From positions 1 through 18,244 of the forward strand of contig DATBKS010000030.1 in assembly GCA_036555755.1 (NCBI GenBank): a stretch of DNA of 18,244 nt, in the 5' to 3' direction. This document shows positions 1 to 7,876 of the stretch, one piece after another; positions within the stretch are counted from its first letter, which is position 1; every line of letters begins with the position of its first letter. Source of the DNA: JAICJR01 sp036555755 (GTDB taxonomy: Bacteria; Actinomycetota; Thermoleophilia; Solirubrobacterales; Thermoleophilaceae). Under the pieces are notes generated by a model. That model ran no database searches. It saw only the letters and a program-made list of their open reading frames with translations, and was not told the DNA's origin. The translations under genes were made by a program, and so were the position numbers.

Positions 1-1
1 T

Positions 2-2401
2 GCGAACATCGCGGAGGAGGGGCCGCTGTTGCTCGTGGTCGACGACGTCCACTGGTGCGACCCGCCGTCGCTGCGCTACCTGGCCTACGTCGCGCGCCGT
101 CTCGGGGGATCCGGGATCGTGCTTGCGCTGAGCCTCCGCACCGGCGAGACAGGCACCGACCCTGTCCTGATCGCCGAGCTCGCGTCGAGCCCCGATGCGC
201 TGCGTGTCGCGCCAAGGCCGCTGAGCGAGGCGGGCGTGGCGGGGCTGATCGCCGAGCGCCTGGCCGCGGCACCCGACGAGGCGTTCGCCGCCGCCTGCCT
301 GGAGGCCACGGGTGGCAACCCGCTGCTGCTCGGGCAACTGCTCTCGTCGCTCGCGGAGGAGGAGGTGCGACCGGTCGCGGCCGAGGTGGACGCCGTGCGC
401 CGGATCGGCCCGCGGGCGATCTCGCGCACCGTGCTCGTGCGGCTGCATCGGCTCGGCGACCATGCGGTCGCGGTGGCGCAGGCGCTGGCGGTTCTCGGCG
501 TTACCGACCAGCGCACCACCGCCGCGCTGGCCGGCACGACGATGGAGGAGACCGCGGCGGCAGCATCGGCGCTCTCGCGCGCGGAGATCCTCCGTCCGCA
601 GGCGCCGGCCACCTTCGTGCATCCGCTCGTCCGCGACGCGATCTACCACGAGATGCCGTTCGCGGAGCGGGTGATGCGACACGCCCAGGCGGCGGCGATC
701 CTGGCCGAGCGCGAGGCGCCTGCGGAGCAGATCGCCACCCACCTGCTGGCCGCGCCGCGCCGCGGCGACCCATGGGTGGTGGACGTCCTTGCCACCGCCG
801 CCGCATCGGCGCGCGCGAAGGGTGCCGCGGACGCGGCGGTATCGCTCCTCACGCGCGCGATCGAGGAGCCGCCTCCGCCCGAGCGTCAACCCGGGCTGCT
901 CCTCGAGCTCGGTCTGGCAGAGACGCTCACCTCCGGACCGGATGCCGCCACGCACCTGCGCGAGGCATGGGAGCGCCTCGAGGATCCGCACAAGCGCGCG
1001 TACGCGGCGGCGATCCTCGCGCGGACGCTCTTCTTCACCGCGCCGGCCAGCGAGGCCGCCGAGGTGGCCCAGCGCGCCGCTGCCGAGGCGCCGCCCGAGC
1101 TCGTGGACGAGCGGCAGGCGCTGCGCGCCACCGAGCTCGCCGCCGCCCGCTACGGAATGGGCGGCTACCCGAGCACCGAGGACCTCGAGGCGGTGACGAT
1201 CGAGGGTGACGGACCCGGCGCCAAGATGCTCGCCGCGATGCTCTCGTTCTGTCTGGCGATGACCGGCTCGACGGCCGAGAGCTGCGCGGCACTCGCCGAG
1301 CGGGCGCTCGCCGATGACGTGCTCATCGCGGCCGACCCGGCGCTGTTCCCGGTGCCCGCGCTCATGGTGCTGACGATGACCGACAGCGACGAGGCCGTCG
1401 CCGGATGGGACAAGCTGCTCGCGCTGGCCCACCGCCGCGGCTCCCTGCTCGGCGTCCTCAGCGTGAAGCTGTGGAGCGCCCGTACGCTGCTGTGGCGCGG
1501 CGAGCTCCGCGAGGCGCAGGAACGACTCGAGGCAGCACACGAGCAGTTCGCCGCGTGGGGGCGCACGCGTTCGAGCAAGACGTATGGCCCGGCCTTCCTC
1601 GGCGCCGCGCGGCTGCTGCGCGGGGATCTCGCGGGCGCGCGCGCGATTCTCGAGACGGGCCAGGCCGAGGACGACGGCAGCGACGGCTTCGCGGAGCTGG
1701 TCCGCACCCGTACCGAGCTGGCGCTGGAGCAGGGCGAGTTCGCCGAGGCGCTCGAGCTGACGCGTCGGCTCGAGCAGCAGGACGAGACCATCCCTTCGTT
1801 CCCGGGTTGGGTGCCGTGGCGATCGCTGCGCGCGCTCGCTCTGGCCGGGCTGGGGCAGGCCGGAGAGGGGGTGCCGCTCGCCCGTGAGGAGGTCGAGGTG
1901 GCGCGCCGATTCGGCGCGGCGGGCGTCGTGGGCCGTTCGCTGCGCATGCTCGGCACAGTGGATCCCGAGAACGGGATCGCCGTGCTGGGCGAGGCGGTGG
2001 AGGTGCTCGAGCGGTCGACCGCGCGTTACGAGCTTGCTGCCGCGCAGGCGGCGCTCGGCACCGCGCTGCGGCTCGCCCGCAAGCCCACGGACGCGCGCGA
2101 GCCGCTCCGCGCCGCGCTCGAGCTGGCTCATCGATGCGGTGCCGACGCGCTCGTCCAGCGCGCCCGCACCGAGCTGTACGCGAGCGGGGCGCGGCCGCGC
2201 AAGGCGGAGCGCTCGGGGCCGGCTTCGCTGACGGCGAGCGAGCGCCGCGTGGCCGACCTCGCCGCCGCCGGCAACACCAACAAGGAAATCGCGCAGGCGC
2301 TCTACGTGACGCTCAAGACCGTCGAGGTCCACCTTTCGAGCTCCTATCGCAAGCTCGGGATCGGCTCGCGCCATGAGCTCGCGGCAGCACTGGGCGACTA
2401 G
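2..2401 (+). CDS. Large AAA/LuxR-family transcriptional regulator (5' end missing)
   Basis: This is the C-terminal ~799 residues of a LuxR-family regulator with an N-terminal AAA/STAND-type ATPase. The reading frame is open to the left edge, so the start and Walker A lie outside the window. The first visible residues contain a Walker B strand (LLLVVDDVHW, codons ~26-55). A conserved HPLVRDAIYHEM segment (~616-655) is typical of the post-ATPase region of this family. A long Ala/Glu/Leu-rich helical array resembling TPRs follows (~700-2190). The last ~57 residues form a LuxR HTH (LTASERRVADLAAAGNTNKE, then the recognition helix VTLKTVEVHLSSSYRKLGI). Family members bind DNA through the HTH and are thought to be switched by ATP and ligand or partner binding to the helical region. 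The ligand is unknown. The FAD oxidoreductase lies 115 bp downstream on the same strand behind a palindrome, so it is a plausible target. Family assignment is secure; the target is inference. Confidence 0.93.
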   Translation, partial: ANIAEEGPLLLVVDDVHWCDPPSLRYLAYVARRLGGSGIVLALSLRTGETGTDPVLIAELASSPDALRVAPRPLSEAGVAGLIAERLAAAPDEAFAAACLEATGGNPLLLGQLLSSLAEEEVRPVAAEVDAVRRIGPRAISRTVLVRLHRLGDHAVAVAQALAVLGVTDQRTTAALAGTTMEETAAAASALSRAEILRPQAPATFVHPLVRDAIYHEMPFAERVMRHAQAAAILAEREAPAEQIATHLLAAPRRGDPWVVDVLATAAASARAKGAADAAVSLLTRAIEEPPPPERQPGLLLELGLAETLTSGPDAATHLREAWERLEDPHKRAYAAAILARTLFFTAPASEAAEVAQRAAAEAPPELVDERQALRATELAAARYGMGGYPSTEDLEAVTIEGDGPGAKMLAAMLSFCLAMTGSTAESCAALAERALADDVLIAADPALFPVPALMVLTMTDSDEAVAGWDKLLALAHRRGSLLGVLSVKLWSARTLLWRGELREAQERLEAAHEQFAAWGRTRSSKTYGPAFLGAARLLRGDLAGARAILETGQAEDDGSDGFAELVRTRTELALEQGEFAEALELTRRLEQQDETIPSFPGWVPWRSLRALALAGLGQAGEGVPLAREEVEVARRFGAAGVVGRSLRMLGTVDPENGIAVLGEAVEVLERSTARYELAAAQAALGTALRLARKPTDAREPLRAALELAHRCGADALVQRARTELYASGARPRKAERSGPASLTASERRVADLAAAGNTNKEIAQALYVTLKTVEVHLSSSYRKLGIGSRHELAAALGD

Positions 2402-2422
2402 TTCGGCTGCCCGCACCCTAAG

Positions 2423-2440
2423 TAGTGCGGCGCCCCACTA
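2423..2440. promoter_or_regulatory. Imperfect 18-bp palindrome, candidate operator
   Basis: TAGTG-C-GGCGCC-C-CACTA reads the same on both strands at 16 of 18 positions. It sits 22 bp after the LuxR regulator stop and 76 bp before the oxidoreductase ATG. It could be an operator for that regulator or another dimeric protein. It lacks a T-run, so it does not look like an intrinsic terminator. A second, offset pair (CCCTA at 2416-2420, TAGGG at 2439-2443) overlaps it. Function is inferred from position and symmetry only. Confidence 0.35.
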
Positions 2441-2516
2441 GGGGCCAAAACCTTGGGGTTCGAAGACTCGGGGCACCCTCGATGTGCGGCGGGCCGTGGC
2501 GGCAGAAGGTGGCCGC

Positions 2517-3896
2517 ATGACTACCACCGCACCACAACTGAATACCTCTCCGCTCCTCCCCGGTGTGCGCTTGGACCGCGTGCTCGTGGCCGGTTCGCCC
2601 GGCTGGGACGAGGCGCGTTCCGCCTTCAACCTGCTGATCGACCAGCGGCCGGTGGCCATCGTCACCGCCGCCGACGAGAACGACGTGGCCGCCACGGTCC
2701 GTTACGCGCGCGAGCGCGGCCTCCGGGTGGCCGGGCAGTCGACGGGCCACAACGCGGGGCCGCTCGGGATGCTCGACGACACGATCATCGTGAACGTCGC
2801 GGGTCTCGACGAGATCTCGATCGACGCCGAGGCCCGGCGCGTCCGCGTTGGCGCCGGCGTGCGCTGGGAACAGGTCGTCCCGCAGCTGTCCGAGCTGGGC
2901 CTCGCGGCCCTGCACGGGTCCTCGCCCGACGTCGGCATCGCCGGCTACTCGCTCGGCGGCGGGATGGGCTGGCTTGCCCGCAAGCACGGCCTTCAGACAA
3001 ACAGCGTCACCGCCTTCGAGCTCGTCACGGCCGACGGCCGTCTCGTCCGCACGGACGCGATCCACGAGCCGGACCTGTTCTGGGCGCTGCGCGGCGGCGG
3101 CGGCAACTTCGGTGTCGTCACCGCGATCGAGTTCGAGGTCTACCCGTACCCCGAGGTCTACGCGGGCGTGTACTTCTTCCCATTCGCGCGCACGCGCGAG
3201 GTGCTGCACGCCTGGCACGAGCTGCTGCCGACCCTGCCGGACGAGCTCATGACCTGGTCCGCCGTCCTGCACTTCCCGCCGGATCCCGCCCTGCCCGAGG
3301 AGCTTCGCGGCGCCTCGTACACGCTGGTGTGGGCCGTCCATCTCGGCAGCGAGGAGGAGGGCCGCCGGCTGATGGCGCCCATTCGCGACCTCGGCCCCGT
3401 GATGGACACGTTCGCCATGGTGCCGCCCGCCGAGCTGGGCGACCTGGCGATGGATCCGCGCGATCCGCTGCCGTTCATGAGCGCGCACGACCTGCTCGAC
3501 GACGTCACGCCCGAGGGCATCGACGCGCTCGTGGACGTGATCGGCCCCGGCTCCGACGCCGCCGTCACGCTGGTCCAGATCCGGCATCTCGGCGGCGCGC
3601 TCGGCCGCGAGTCCGCCACGGCGGGCGCGCGGGCCACGCTGCCCGGCTCGATCTGCATCTTCTCGCTCGGCGTCACGCCGGACGAGGAAGCGGTTCAGCC
3701 GACCGCGGCCACGCTGTCGGCCATCCGCGCGGCCACCGCGCCTTTCCGCACCGGCTTCTACCCGAACTTCATCGAGGAGCCGGCGGACGCGAGCGCCTTC
3801 TTCGATCCCGCGGCGTGGCAGCGCCTGCGCGAGATCAAGTCGCTCTACGACCCGAGCGACCTGTTCAAGGCCAACCACCAGATCCCGCCCGCCTAG
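2517..3896 (+). CDS. FAD-binding oxidoreductase, berberine-bridge-enzyme type
   Basis: This is a 459-residue flavoprotein of the FAD_binding_4 plus C-terminal BBE family. The FAD domain has the segment VAGQSTGHNAGPLG (~71-84). Its His78 aligns with the histidine that carries FAD through an 8-alpha bond in this family. GIAGYSLGGGMGW (~140-152) and LRGGGGNFGVVTAIEFEV (~191-208) are also typical. The C-terminus (FFDPAAWQRLREIKSLYDPS then DLFKANHQI) is the BBE tail. Where bicovalent members carry Cys, the sequence reads HGSSPDVG (Ser135/136), so attachment is probably through His alone. I chose ATG 2517 over the in-frame GTG at 2484 because AGAAGG (2504-2509) lies 7 bases upstream. Family members oxidise alcohols, sugars or complex metabolites with O2. 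The substrate here is unknown. No signal peptide is seen, so it is probably cytoplasmic. The small secreted gene follows after 41 bp and may share its transcript. Confidence 0.9.
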   Translation: MTTTAPQLNTSPLLPGVRLDRVLVAGSPGWDEARSAFNLLIDQRPVAIVTAADENDVAATVRYARERGLRVAGQSTGHNAGPLGMLDDTIIVNVAGLDEISIDAEARRVRVGAGVRWEQVVPQLSELGLAALHGSSPDVGIAGYSLGGGMGWLARKHGLQTNSVTAFELVTADGRLVRTDAIHEPDLFWALRGGGGNFGVVTAIEFEVYPYPEVYAGVYFFPFARTREVLHAWHELLPTLPDELMTWSAVLHFPPDPALPEELRGASYTLVWAVHLGSEEEGRRLMAPIRDLGPVMDTFAMVPPAELGDLAMDPRDPLPFMSAHDLLDDVTPEGIDALVDVIGPGSDAAVTLVQIRHLGGALGRESATAGARATLPGSICIFSLGVTPDEEAVQPTAATLSAIRAATAPFRTGFYPNFIEEPADASAFFDPAAWQRLREIKSLYDPSDLFKANHQIPPA

Positions 3897-3937
3897 GCGA
3901 GATCGACCCTCCCCTCAATCCCCCAAGGAGAACCACG

Positions 3938-4405
3938 GTGCGCAAACTCATCACACTCATGGCCGCCGCGGCGGTGCTCGCCGCGGCGGCGCCGGCCGCG
4001 AACGCCGCCAAGGGCATCCCGTACAAGGGCAAGGCGAGCGGCGGCGAGAAGGTCAAGTTCCGGCTGGTCGGCAACAAGATGTACGACTTCGTGACCGGGA
4101 TCCCGACGACCTGTCTTCCGATTCAGGGCGGCGGCAATCCGATGACCGGCATGGAGCTGTGGAGCTTCACGTGGATCAAGCTCGGCCTCAAGGACGCCAA
4201 GTTCTCCGAGGAGTCGAAGCCGAGCTTCTTCTACAACGAGGTCACCCGGCACCACACCGTCACCACGCAGCGCGCCGGGAAGAACAAGATCACCGGCAAG
4301 ATCCGCGTCCAGTACGAGTTCCTGATCCCCAAGTATCCGATCGGGACCTTCTCGATCTACAGCTGCCTGGGCAACGCGACGTTCTGGGCGAAGGCGCGGT
4401 CCTGA
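3938..4405 (+). CDS. Small secreted protein of unknown function
   Basis: This 155-residue protein starts at GTG 3938 with a good RBS (AAGGAG, 3925-3930, spacer 7). It has a clear Sec signal peptide: charged MRK, a hydrophobic Ala/Leu core, and ANA-A as the probable cleavage site near residue 23/24. The mature part (~132 residues) is basic and beta-rich, with the segments KVKFRLVGNKMYDF and ITGKIRVQYEFLIPKYPIGT. It has two cysteines (C59 and C143) that could form one disulphide in an exported protein. I recognise no domain or catalytic motif; a small secreted beta-sandwich is a reasonable guess. It lies 41 bp after the FAD oxidoreductase, so co-transcription is possible. It ends 24 bp before the convergent transporter gene. 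Confidence 0.8.
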   Translation: MRKLITLMAAAAVLAAAAPAANAAKGIPYKGKASGGEKVKFRLVGNKMYDFVTGIPTTCLPIQGGGNPMTGMELWSFTWIKLGLKDAKFSEESKPSFFYNEVTRHHTVTTQRAGKNKITGKIRVQYEFLIPKYPIGTFSIYSCLGNATFWAKARS

Positions 4406-4429
4406 GAGCCTAAGCCTCGCCCTACGCCG

Positions 4430-7400
4430 CTAGCTCGCCGGACCCGGCGGGCGGTGGCGGAGGCGCGGGCGGGGTAGCCGCCGGCGAGGGAGGTCGGTCG
4501 TGGCCGACTCGCTCGCCGGTGGCGCCGCGGCGCTCGGGGCCGTTGTCGGCCACCAGCCGTAGCGGCCAAGCACCGCCTCGGCCGCCGGGAGCAGGACGGG
4601 GCGCACGAGCACGACGTCGAGCAGGACGGCCACCGCGATGCCCACACCGAGCGCCCGGATGACGATGAAGTCCGAGGTCGAGAAGGGAATCAGCGCCGCA
4701 ACCATCAGCAGGCCAGCACCGGTGGTCGCGGCTGCGGTCTCCCGCAACCCGACGCGAACGGCGTGCCTGTTGCCCGGGGTGCTCACGTACTCCTCGCGGG
4801 TACGCATCAGGAGAATCGTCGTGAACACGGTCGACAGTGCGAACGCGGCCGTGAAGACGCTGATGATCGTGACCGGATCCAGGTGACCAGGCCCGCCGAG
4901 CGGGGGATTCGATCCACCGAACAGGAGCTCCATCACGCCGAAGCTCGCGGCCACGACGAGGAGCGTGAACGCCGTCGAGACGATCGGCAGCAGCACCGCG
5001 CGGAGCGCCAGCGCCAGCACCAAGAGCAGCGCGGCGGCGACGACGGCGACGTCGATCCAGATCTTGGACTTGGTGACGCTCGTGAGGTCACCGAGGCTGC
5101 CCGCCGGGCCGCCCACCGCGACCTGGAGGTTGTTCGCCTTCGCGAACTGACCGCCCATGTCGGAGAGCGTGGTGCCAAGCGCGGCGGTGCGGGAATCGCT
5201 GGAGTTGTACTTCGAGACGACCACGATCTGGCCGGCCGTGCCGCCCCGCAGCAGGTTGATCGTGAACGTCGCGGCGTTGCGGTCAGCGGGTGTCGCGCCC
5301 TCGACCGCGGCGAGCACGAAGTAGCCCGAGTTGAACATGCCGGGCGACTGTGCGAAGAGCTGCTTGAGCTGTGCGGTCGACGGGATCTTGCCGCGCGACT
5401 TGACCACGGCTGCCTGCATCGTGCCGAGGCCCGTCGTGAGCTGCCCGGCCGGACCGACGCCGCCGCCGAGGCCGCTGGCGAGCTGGCCGGCGCCCGTGGT
5501 GAGCTGGCCGAGCCCGATCTGCAGCGCTCCGGCTCCGGCGGTCAGCTGGCCGAGGCCGCCCGTCAGCTGGCTCCCTCCACCCGCGAGCCGGTCGATCCCG
5601 CTCGCAAGCTGAGCATTGCCGTTATGCAGCTTCTGGATTCCGGCCTGTAGCTGGCCGGCTCCCGTATTCAGCTGGTCGATCCCCTGCACGAGCGCCGGCG
5701 CCTGCTTTGCGGCCACGGTTGCCAGCGAGCTCGTCGATGTCGCGCTCGACGACGCGGCCTGGAGTGCCTGCTGGACGGCCGCGTAATTTGGGTCGCTCTT
5801 ACCGCTGGTCATCGCGTTCAGCTCGGCCAGCGCCTTGTCCGTTTGCGAGTTCGTCGTGGCGGCGCTTGCCGCGAGCGCGTTCAGCCCTGGAACGACAGGC
5901 TTGGCTCCGTTCTGAAGCTGGCCGAGTCCGTTCACAAGCAGGTTGGAGCCGCTCAGAACCTGTCCCGACCCCTTCTTCAACGCCTGGGCGCCGGAGAGCG
6001 CCTGATTGAGGCCGGCTTCGAGCTTGGCCGACCCCGCCTTGGCCTGAGCCAGACCGGTATGCAGCTGACCGGCTCCCGACTGGGCCTTGCCGCCGCCGGA
6101 GTGGAGCTGCCCGGCTCCCGAGGATGCCGCCTCCAGTCCGGACTGCAGCTGAGCCGAGCCGGAACCGGCCAGGCCGAGGCCCTTGGCCAGCTTGAGCAGA
6201 TCCTTCTTGCTCTGGTCACTCAGCTTGACCGAGCCCTGCAGCCCCGGGCCAAAGCTCTTCAGCTCGTTCGAGATCGGGTTGATCGCACCGGGACCGGTGA
6301 CCGAGTCGACGGTCTTGTTCTGCGCGATCTGCTTTTCGAACCCGTACACCTTGTTGAGGACGGCCGGAGTCGTGATCGGCCGATCGTTCGCGACGACGAT
6401 CATGCTGTACGGCGTGGCCCAGCCCGGGCCCATCACGCGCGAGATCTCCTCGAAGTCCGTGCGGGCCTTCGAGTTCGCCGGAAGCTGGCGGATGTCGGTG
6501 GGCCCGGTATCCAGGCCGAACGCCGGGACCGCGATGACGGCGAGCAGCGCCGTGGCCGCAAAGCCCGCGTAGACCGCGTGGCGCGTGACCCAGTTACCGC
6601 CGCTCACCAGGCTGGCCCAGAGGCGTGCCAGCGGCGGGGGCGCCGGGAAGCTGAATGCGTCGAGCCGCCGACCGAGAAGCACGAAGGCCGCGGGCAACAC
6701 CACGACCGCGCCGCCGGTGGCGAACAACCCGCAGACGAGCGCGCTCGTGCCCACCGAGTTCATCAGCTCGGTGGGGCCGACCACGGACACGAGCAGCAAC
6801 GCGACGACGAAGGCGGTTCCCGCCACCAGCACGGCCTTCGACGTGCTTTCGAGCCCTCGGATCGCGGCGCTCGCGGCCGTCCGCGGCTCGGCGCCGGGCG
6901 GCAGCTCTTCGCGGTGGAAGCGGTCGAGGATCAGCAGCGAGAAGGCGACCGCGAGCCCGAGGCCGATCATCGTCCCGCCGGCGATGTCGACCGGGTCGAT
7001 CTTGTAGATGTGACTCAGCAGGGCGACCTCGCCGAATCCGGCCAGCACGCTGACCGCGCCGACAGCGGTGACGACGAGCGCTGCGACCGGCGCGCGGAGG
7101 CCGATCAGAAGCAGCACGAACAGGATTCCGACCGCGATGAGCTCGTTGCGGCGCAGGTCGGAAAGTGCGGCGTGCCTCTCTGCGCGATCGATCGCGGGCT
7201 GGCCGGTGATGTGGGAGCTGACGGGGGAGGTGATCTTCTGCGCGACCAGCTTCTCGATCTGGGGCTGGTCGTGCTTGACGGCCTGCGACTCACTGCGATC
7301 GACGGAGACGACGATCATCGCCGCAGTCGGCTTCGGGCGCAGGCCCGCGCTCGCAGTGCCGGCGTCCCACGCCGACAGCACCCGGGTGTGAGGGCGCTTG

Positions 7401-7666
7401 GCGAGCTCCGCGACCAGCGCCGGGCCCTGGCGGTTGAGCTGTGCCTTGGGACCCTCGAGCAGGATCGGGACGAGCTGGGTGGGGCCGAACTTGGCGCCTG
7501 CGAGCTTCTCCGCGCGCGCGGACTGGGTCCCCGGCACGACAGTAATCGTCGGCGACAGCGACTTCGAGACGTTGAAACCGATGAGCGCCAGTGCGACGCC
7601 CACGATCAGCCAGGCGGCCAGTGAGGCCTTCGGGCGCCGAACGGAAAGCTTTGCCAGGGAAATCAT
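4430..7666 (-). CDS. MMPL/RND-family membrane transporter with heptad-repeat loop
   Basis: This 1078-residue protein has two-fold RND/MMPL architecture. One N-terminal TM (~15-33) precedes the first exported domain. A TM cluster follows (~175-200, 201-220, 229-248, 277-297, 306-332), then a TM at ~363-385, a very long exported loop (~386-868) and a second TM cluster (~869-893, 896-916, 931-955, 976-996, 1000-1028). The loop carries two blocks of xGQLxxG heptads of the kind seen in YhgE/Pip-like proteins and some actinobacterial MMPLs. MMPL proteins export lipids or drugs using proton flux. The Asp-Tyr pairs expected in TM4 and TM10 are absent: A241-F242 and V947-F948 stand in their places. 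The C-terminal tail is Pro/Arg-rich. The start is supported by GAGGAGG on the minus strand just upstream of the ATG (7671-7679). The substrate is unknown. No adaptor or TetR regulator lies in the window. Confidence 0.9.
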   Translation of the reverse strand: MISLAKLSVRRPKASLAAWLIVGVALALIGFNVSKSLSPTITVVPGTQSARAEKLAGAKFGPTQLVPILLEGPKAQLNRQGPALVAELAKRPHTRVLSAWDAGTASAGLRPKPTAAMIVVSVDRSESQAVKHDQPQIEKLVAQKITSPVSSHITGQPAIDRAERHAALSDLRRNELIAVGILFVLLLIGLRAPVAALVVTAVGAVSVLAGFGEVALLSHIYKIDPVDIAGGTMIGLGLAVAFSLLILDRFHREELPPGAEPRTAASAAIRGLESTSKAVLVAGTAFVVALLLVSVVGPTELMNSVGTSALVCGLFATGGAVVVLPAAFVLLGRRLDAFSFPAPPPLARLWASLVSGGNWVTRHAVYAGFAATALLAVIAVPAFGLDTGPTDIRQLPANSKARTDFEEISRVMGPGWATPYSMIVVANDRPITTPAVLNKVYGFEKQIAQNKTVDSVTGPGAINPISNELKSFGPGLQGSVKLSDQSKKDLLKLAKGLGLAGSGSAQLQSGLEAASSGAGQLHSGGGKAQSGAGQLHTGLAQAKAGSAKLEAGLNQALSGAQALKKGSGQVLSGSNLLVNGLGQLQNGAKPVVPGLNALAASAATTNSQTDKALAELNAMTSGKSDPNYAAVQQALQAASSSATSTSSLATVAAKQAPALVQGIDQLNTGAGQLQAGIQKLHNGNAQLASGIDRLAGGGSQLTGGLGQLTAGAGALQIGLGQLTTGAGQLASGLGGGVGPAGQLTTGLGTMQAAVVKSRGKIPSTAQLKQLFAQSPGMFNSGYFVLAAVEGATPADRNAATFTINLLRGGTAGQIVVVSKYNSSDSRTAALGTTLSDMGGQFAKANNLQVAVGGPAGSLGDLTSVTKSKIWIDVAVVAAALLLVLALALRAVLLPIVSTAFTLLVVAASFGVMELLFGGSNPPLGGPGHLDPVTIISVFTAAFALSTVFTTILLMRTREEYVSTPGNRHAVRVGLRETAAATTGAGLLMVAALIPFSTSDFIVIRALGVGIAVAVLLDVVLVRPVLLPAAEAVLGRYGWWPTTAPSAAAPPASESATTDLPRRRLPRPRLRHRPPGPAS
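5426..5686 (-). repeat. Heptad-repeat block B of the MMPL loop
   Basis: Residues ~661-747 of the transporter repeat a seven-residue unit (consensus xGQLxxG, for example LGQLTAG, LGQLTTG, AGQLASG). This gives a degenerate 21-bp periodicity in the DNA. The Gly/Leu/Gln pattern suggests a long amphipathic helix or coiled coil outside the membrane. Function unknown. Confidence 0.75.
5897..6172 (-). repeat. Heptad-repeat block A of the MMPL loop
   Basis: Residues ~499-590 repeat the same seven-residue unit (SAQLQSG, AGQLHSG, AGQLHTG, SAKLEAG, SGQVLSG). A non-repetitive Ala/Ser/Thr-rich segment (~591-660) separates it from block B. The two blocks could pair as an antiparallel helical hairpin. That is inference from the pattern. 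Confidence 0.72.
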
Positions 7667-7740
7667 GTCGCTCCTCCTCGTGCTGTCGGAGCAACCTATG
7701 GGCGCTACAGAGCGCTGGCATCGGCGACGACCACGCGTCT

Positions 7741-7749
7741 TACTCAGTA
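7741..7749. promoter_or_regulatory. TACTCAGTA palindrome upstream of the MMPL gene
   Basis: TACT-C-AGTA is a perfect 9-base dyad, 75-83 bp upstream of the transporter start in the divergent intergenic region (7667-7876). It is AT-richer than its surroundings. Short dyads of this kind are common TetR-family operators near exporters, but no regulator gene is present here. Weak evidence. Confidence 0.25.
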
Positions 7750-7812
7750 CCTAACGCGGATAGTCGGGGTCGGCGAACGCGCAGCCCGAAAGCAAGGTTG
7801 CGGGACCCTACG

Positions 7813-7826
7813 TACGCGTGCGCGTA
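7813..7826. promoter_or_regulatory. 14-bp perfect dyad in the divergent promoter region
   Basis: TACGCG-TG-CGCGTA is a perfect inverted repeat, 6-bp arms with a 2-bp centre, about 50 bp upstream of the kinase-like gene. Flanking GGTT (7796-7799) and AACC (7826-7829) extend a looser symmetry. It may be an operator for the kinase-like/PLP operon. CG-rich dyads arise easily at this base composition, so confidence is low. Confidence 0.25.
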
Positions 7827-7876
7827 ACCAACCCGGTTGTGCGAGGCCGGCGTTGCTGGGAGCGTCGGCGCGACTG

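Noticed and set aside
2484..2516. GTG start giving an 11-residue extension of the FAD oxidoreductase
   Set aside because: ATG 2517 has AGAAGG at ideal spacing; the extension has no RBS and no conserved residues.
2418..3878. 486-codon open frame on the - strand opposite the FAD oxidoreductase
   Set aside because: Low-complexity Arg/Gly/Val/Asp composition and no motif; the plus-strand gene has full family signatures and an RBS.
4406..4429. Possible bidirectional terminator between the secreted protein and MMPL genes
   Set aside because: GAGCCTAAGCCTC is only a weak imperfect dyad, without a stable GC stem or T-run.
5843..7624. 593-codon open frame on the + strand opposite the MMPL gene
   Set aside because: It is antisense to a clear transporter with TM segments and family repeats. 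The translation is Arg/Asp/Glu/Gly-rich with no domain, as expected for a shadow frame in high-GC DNA.
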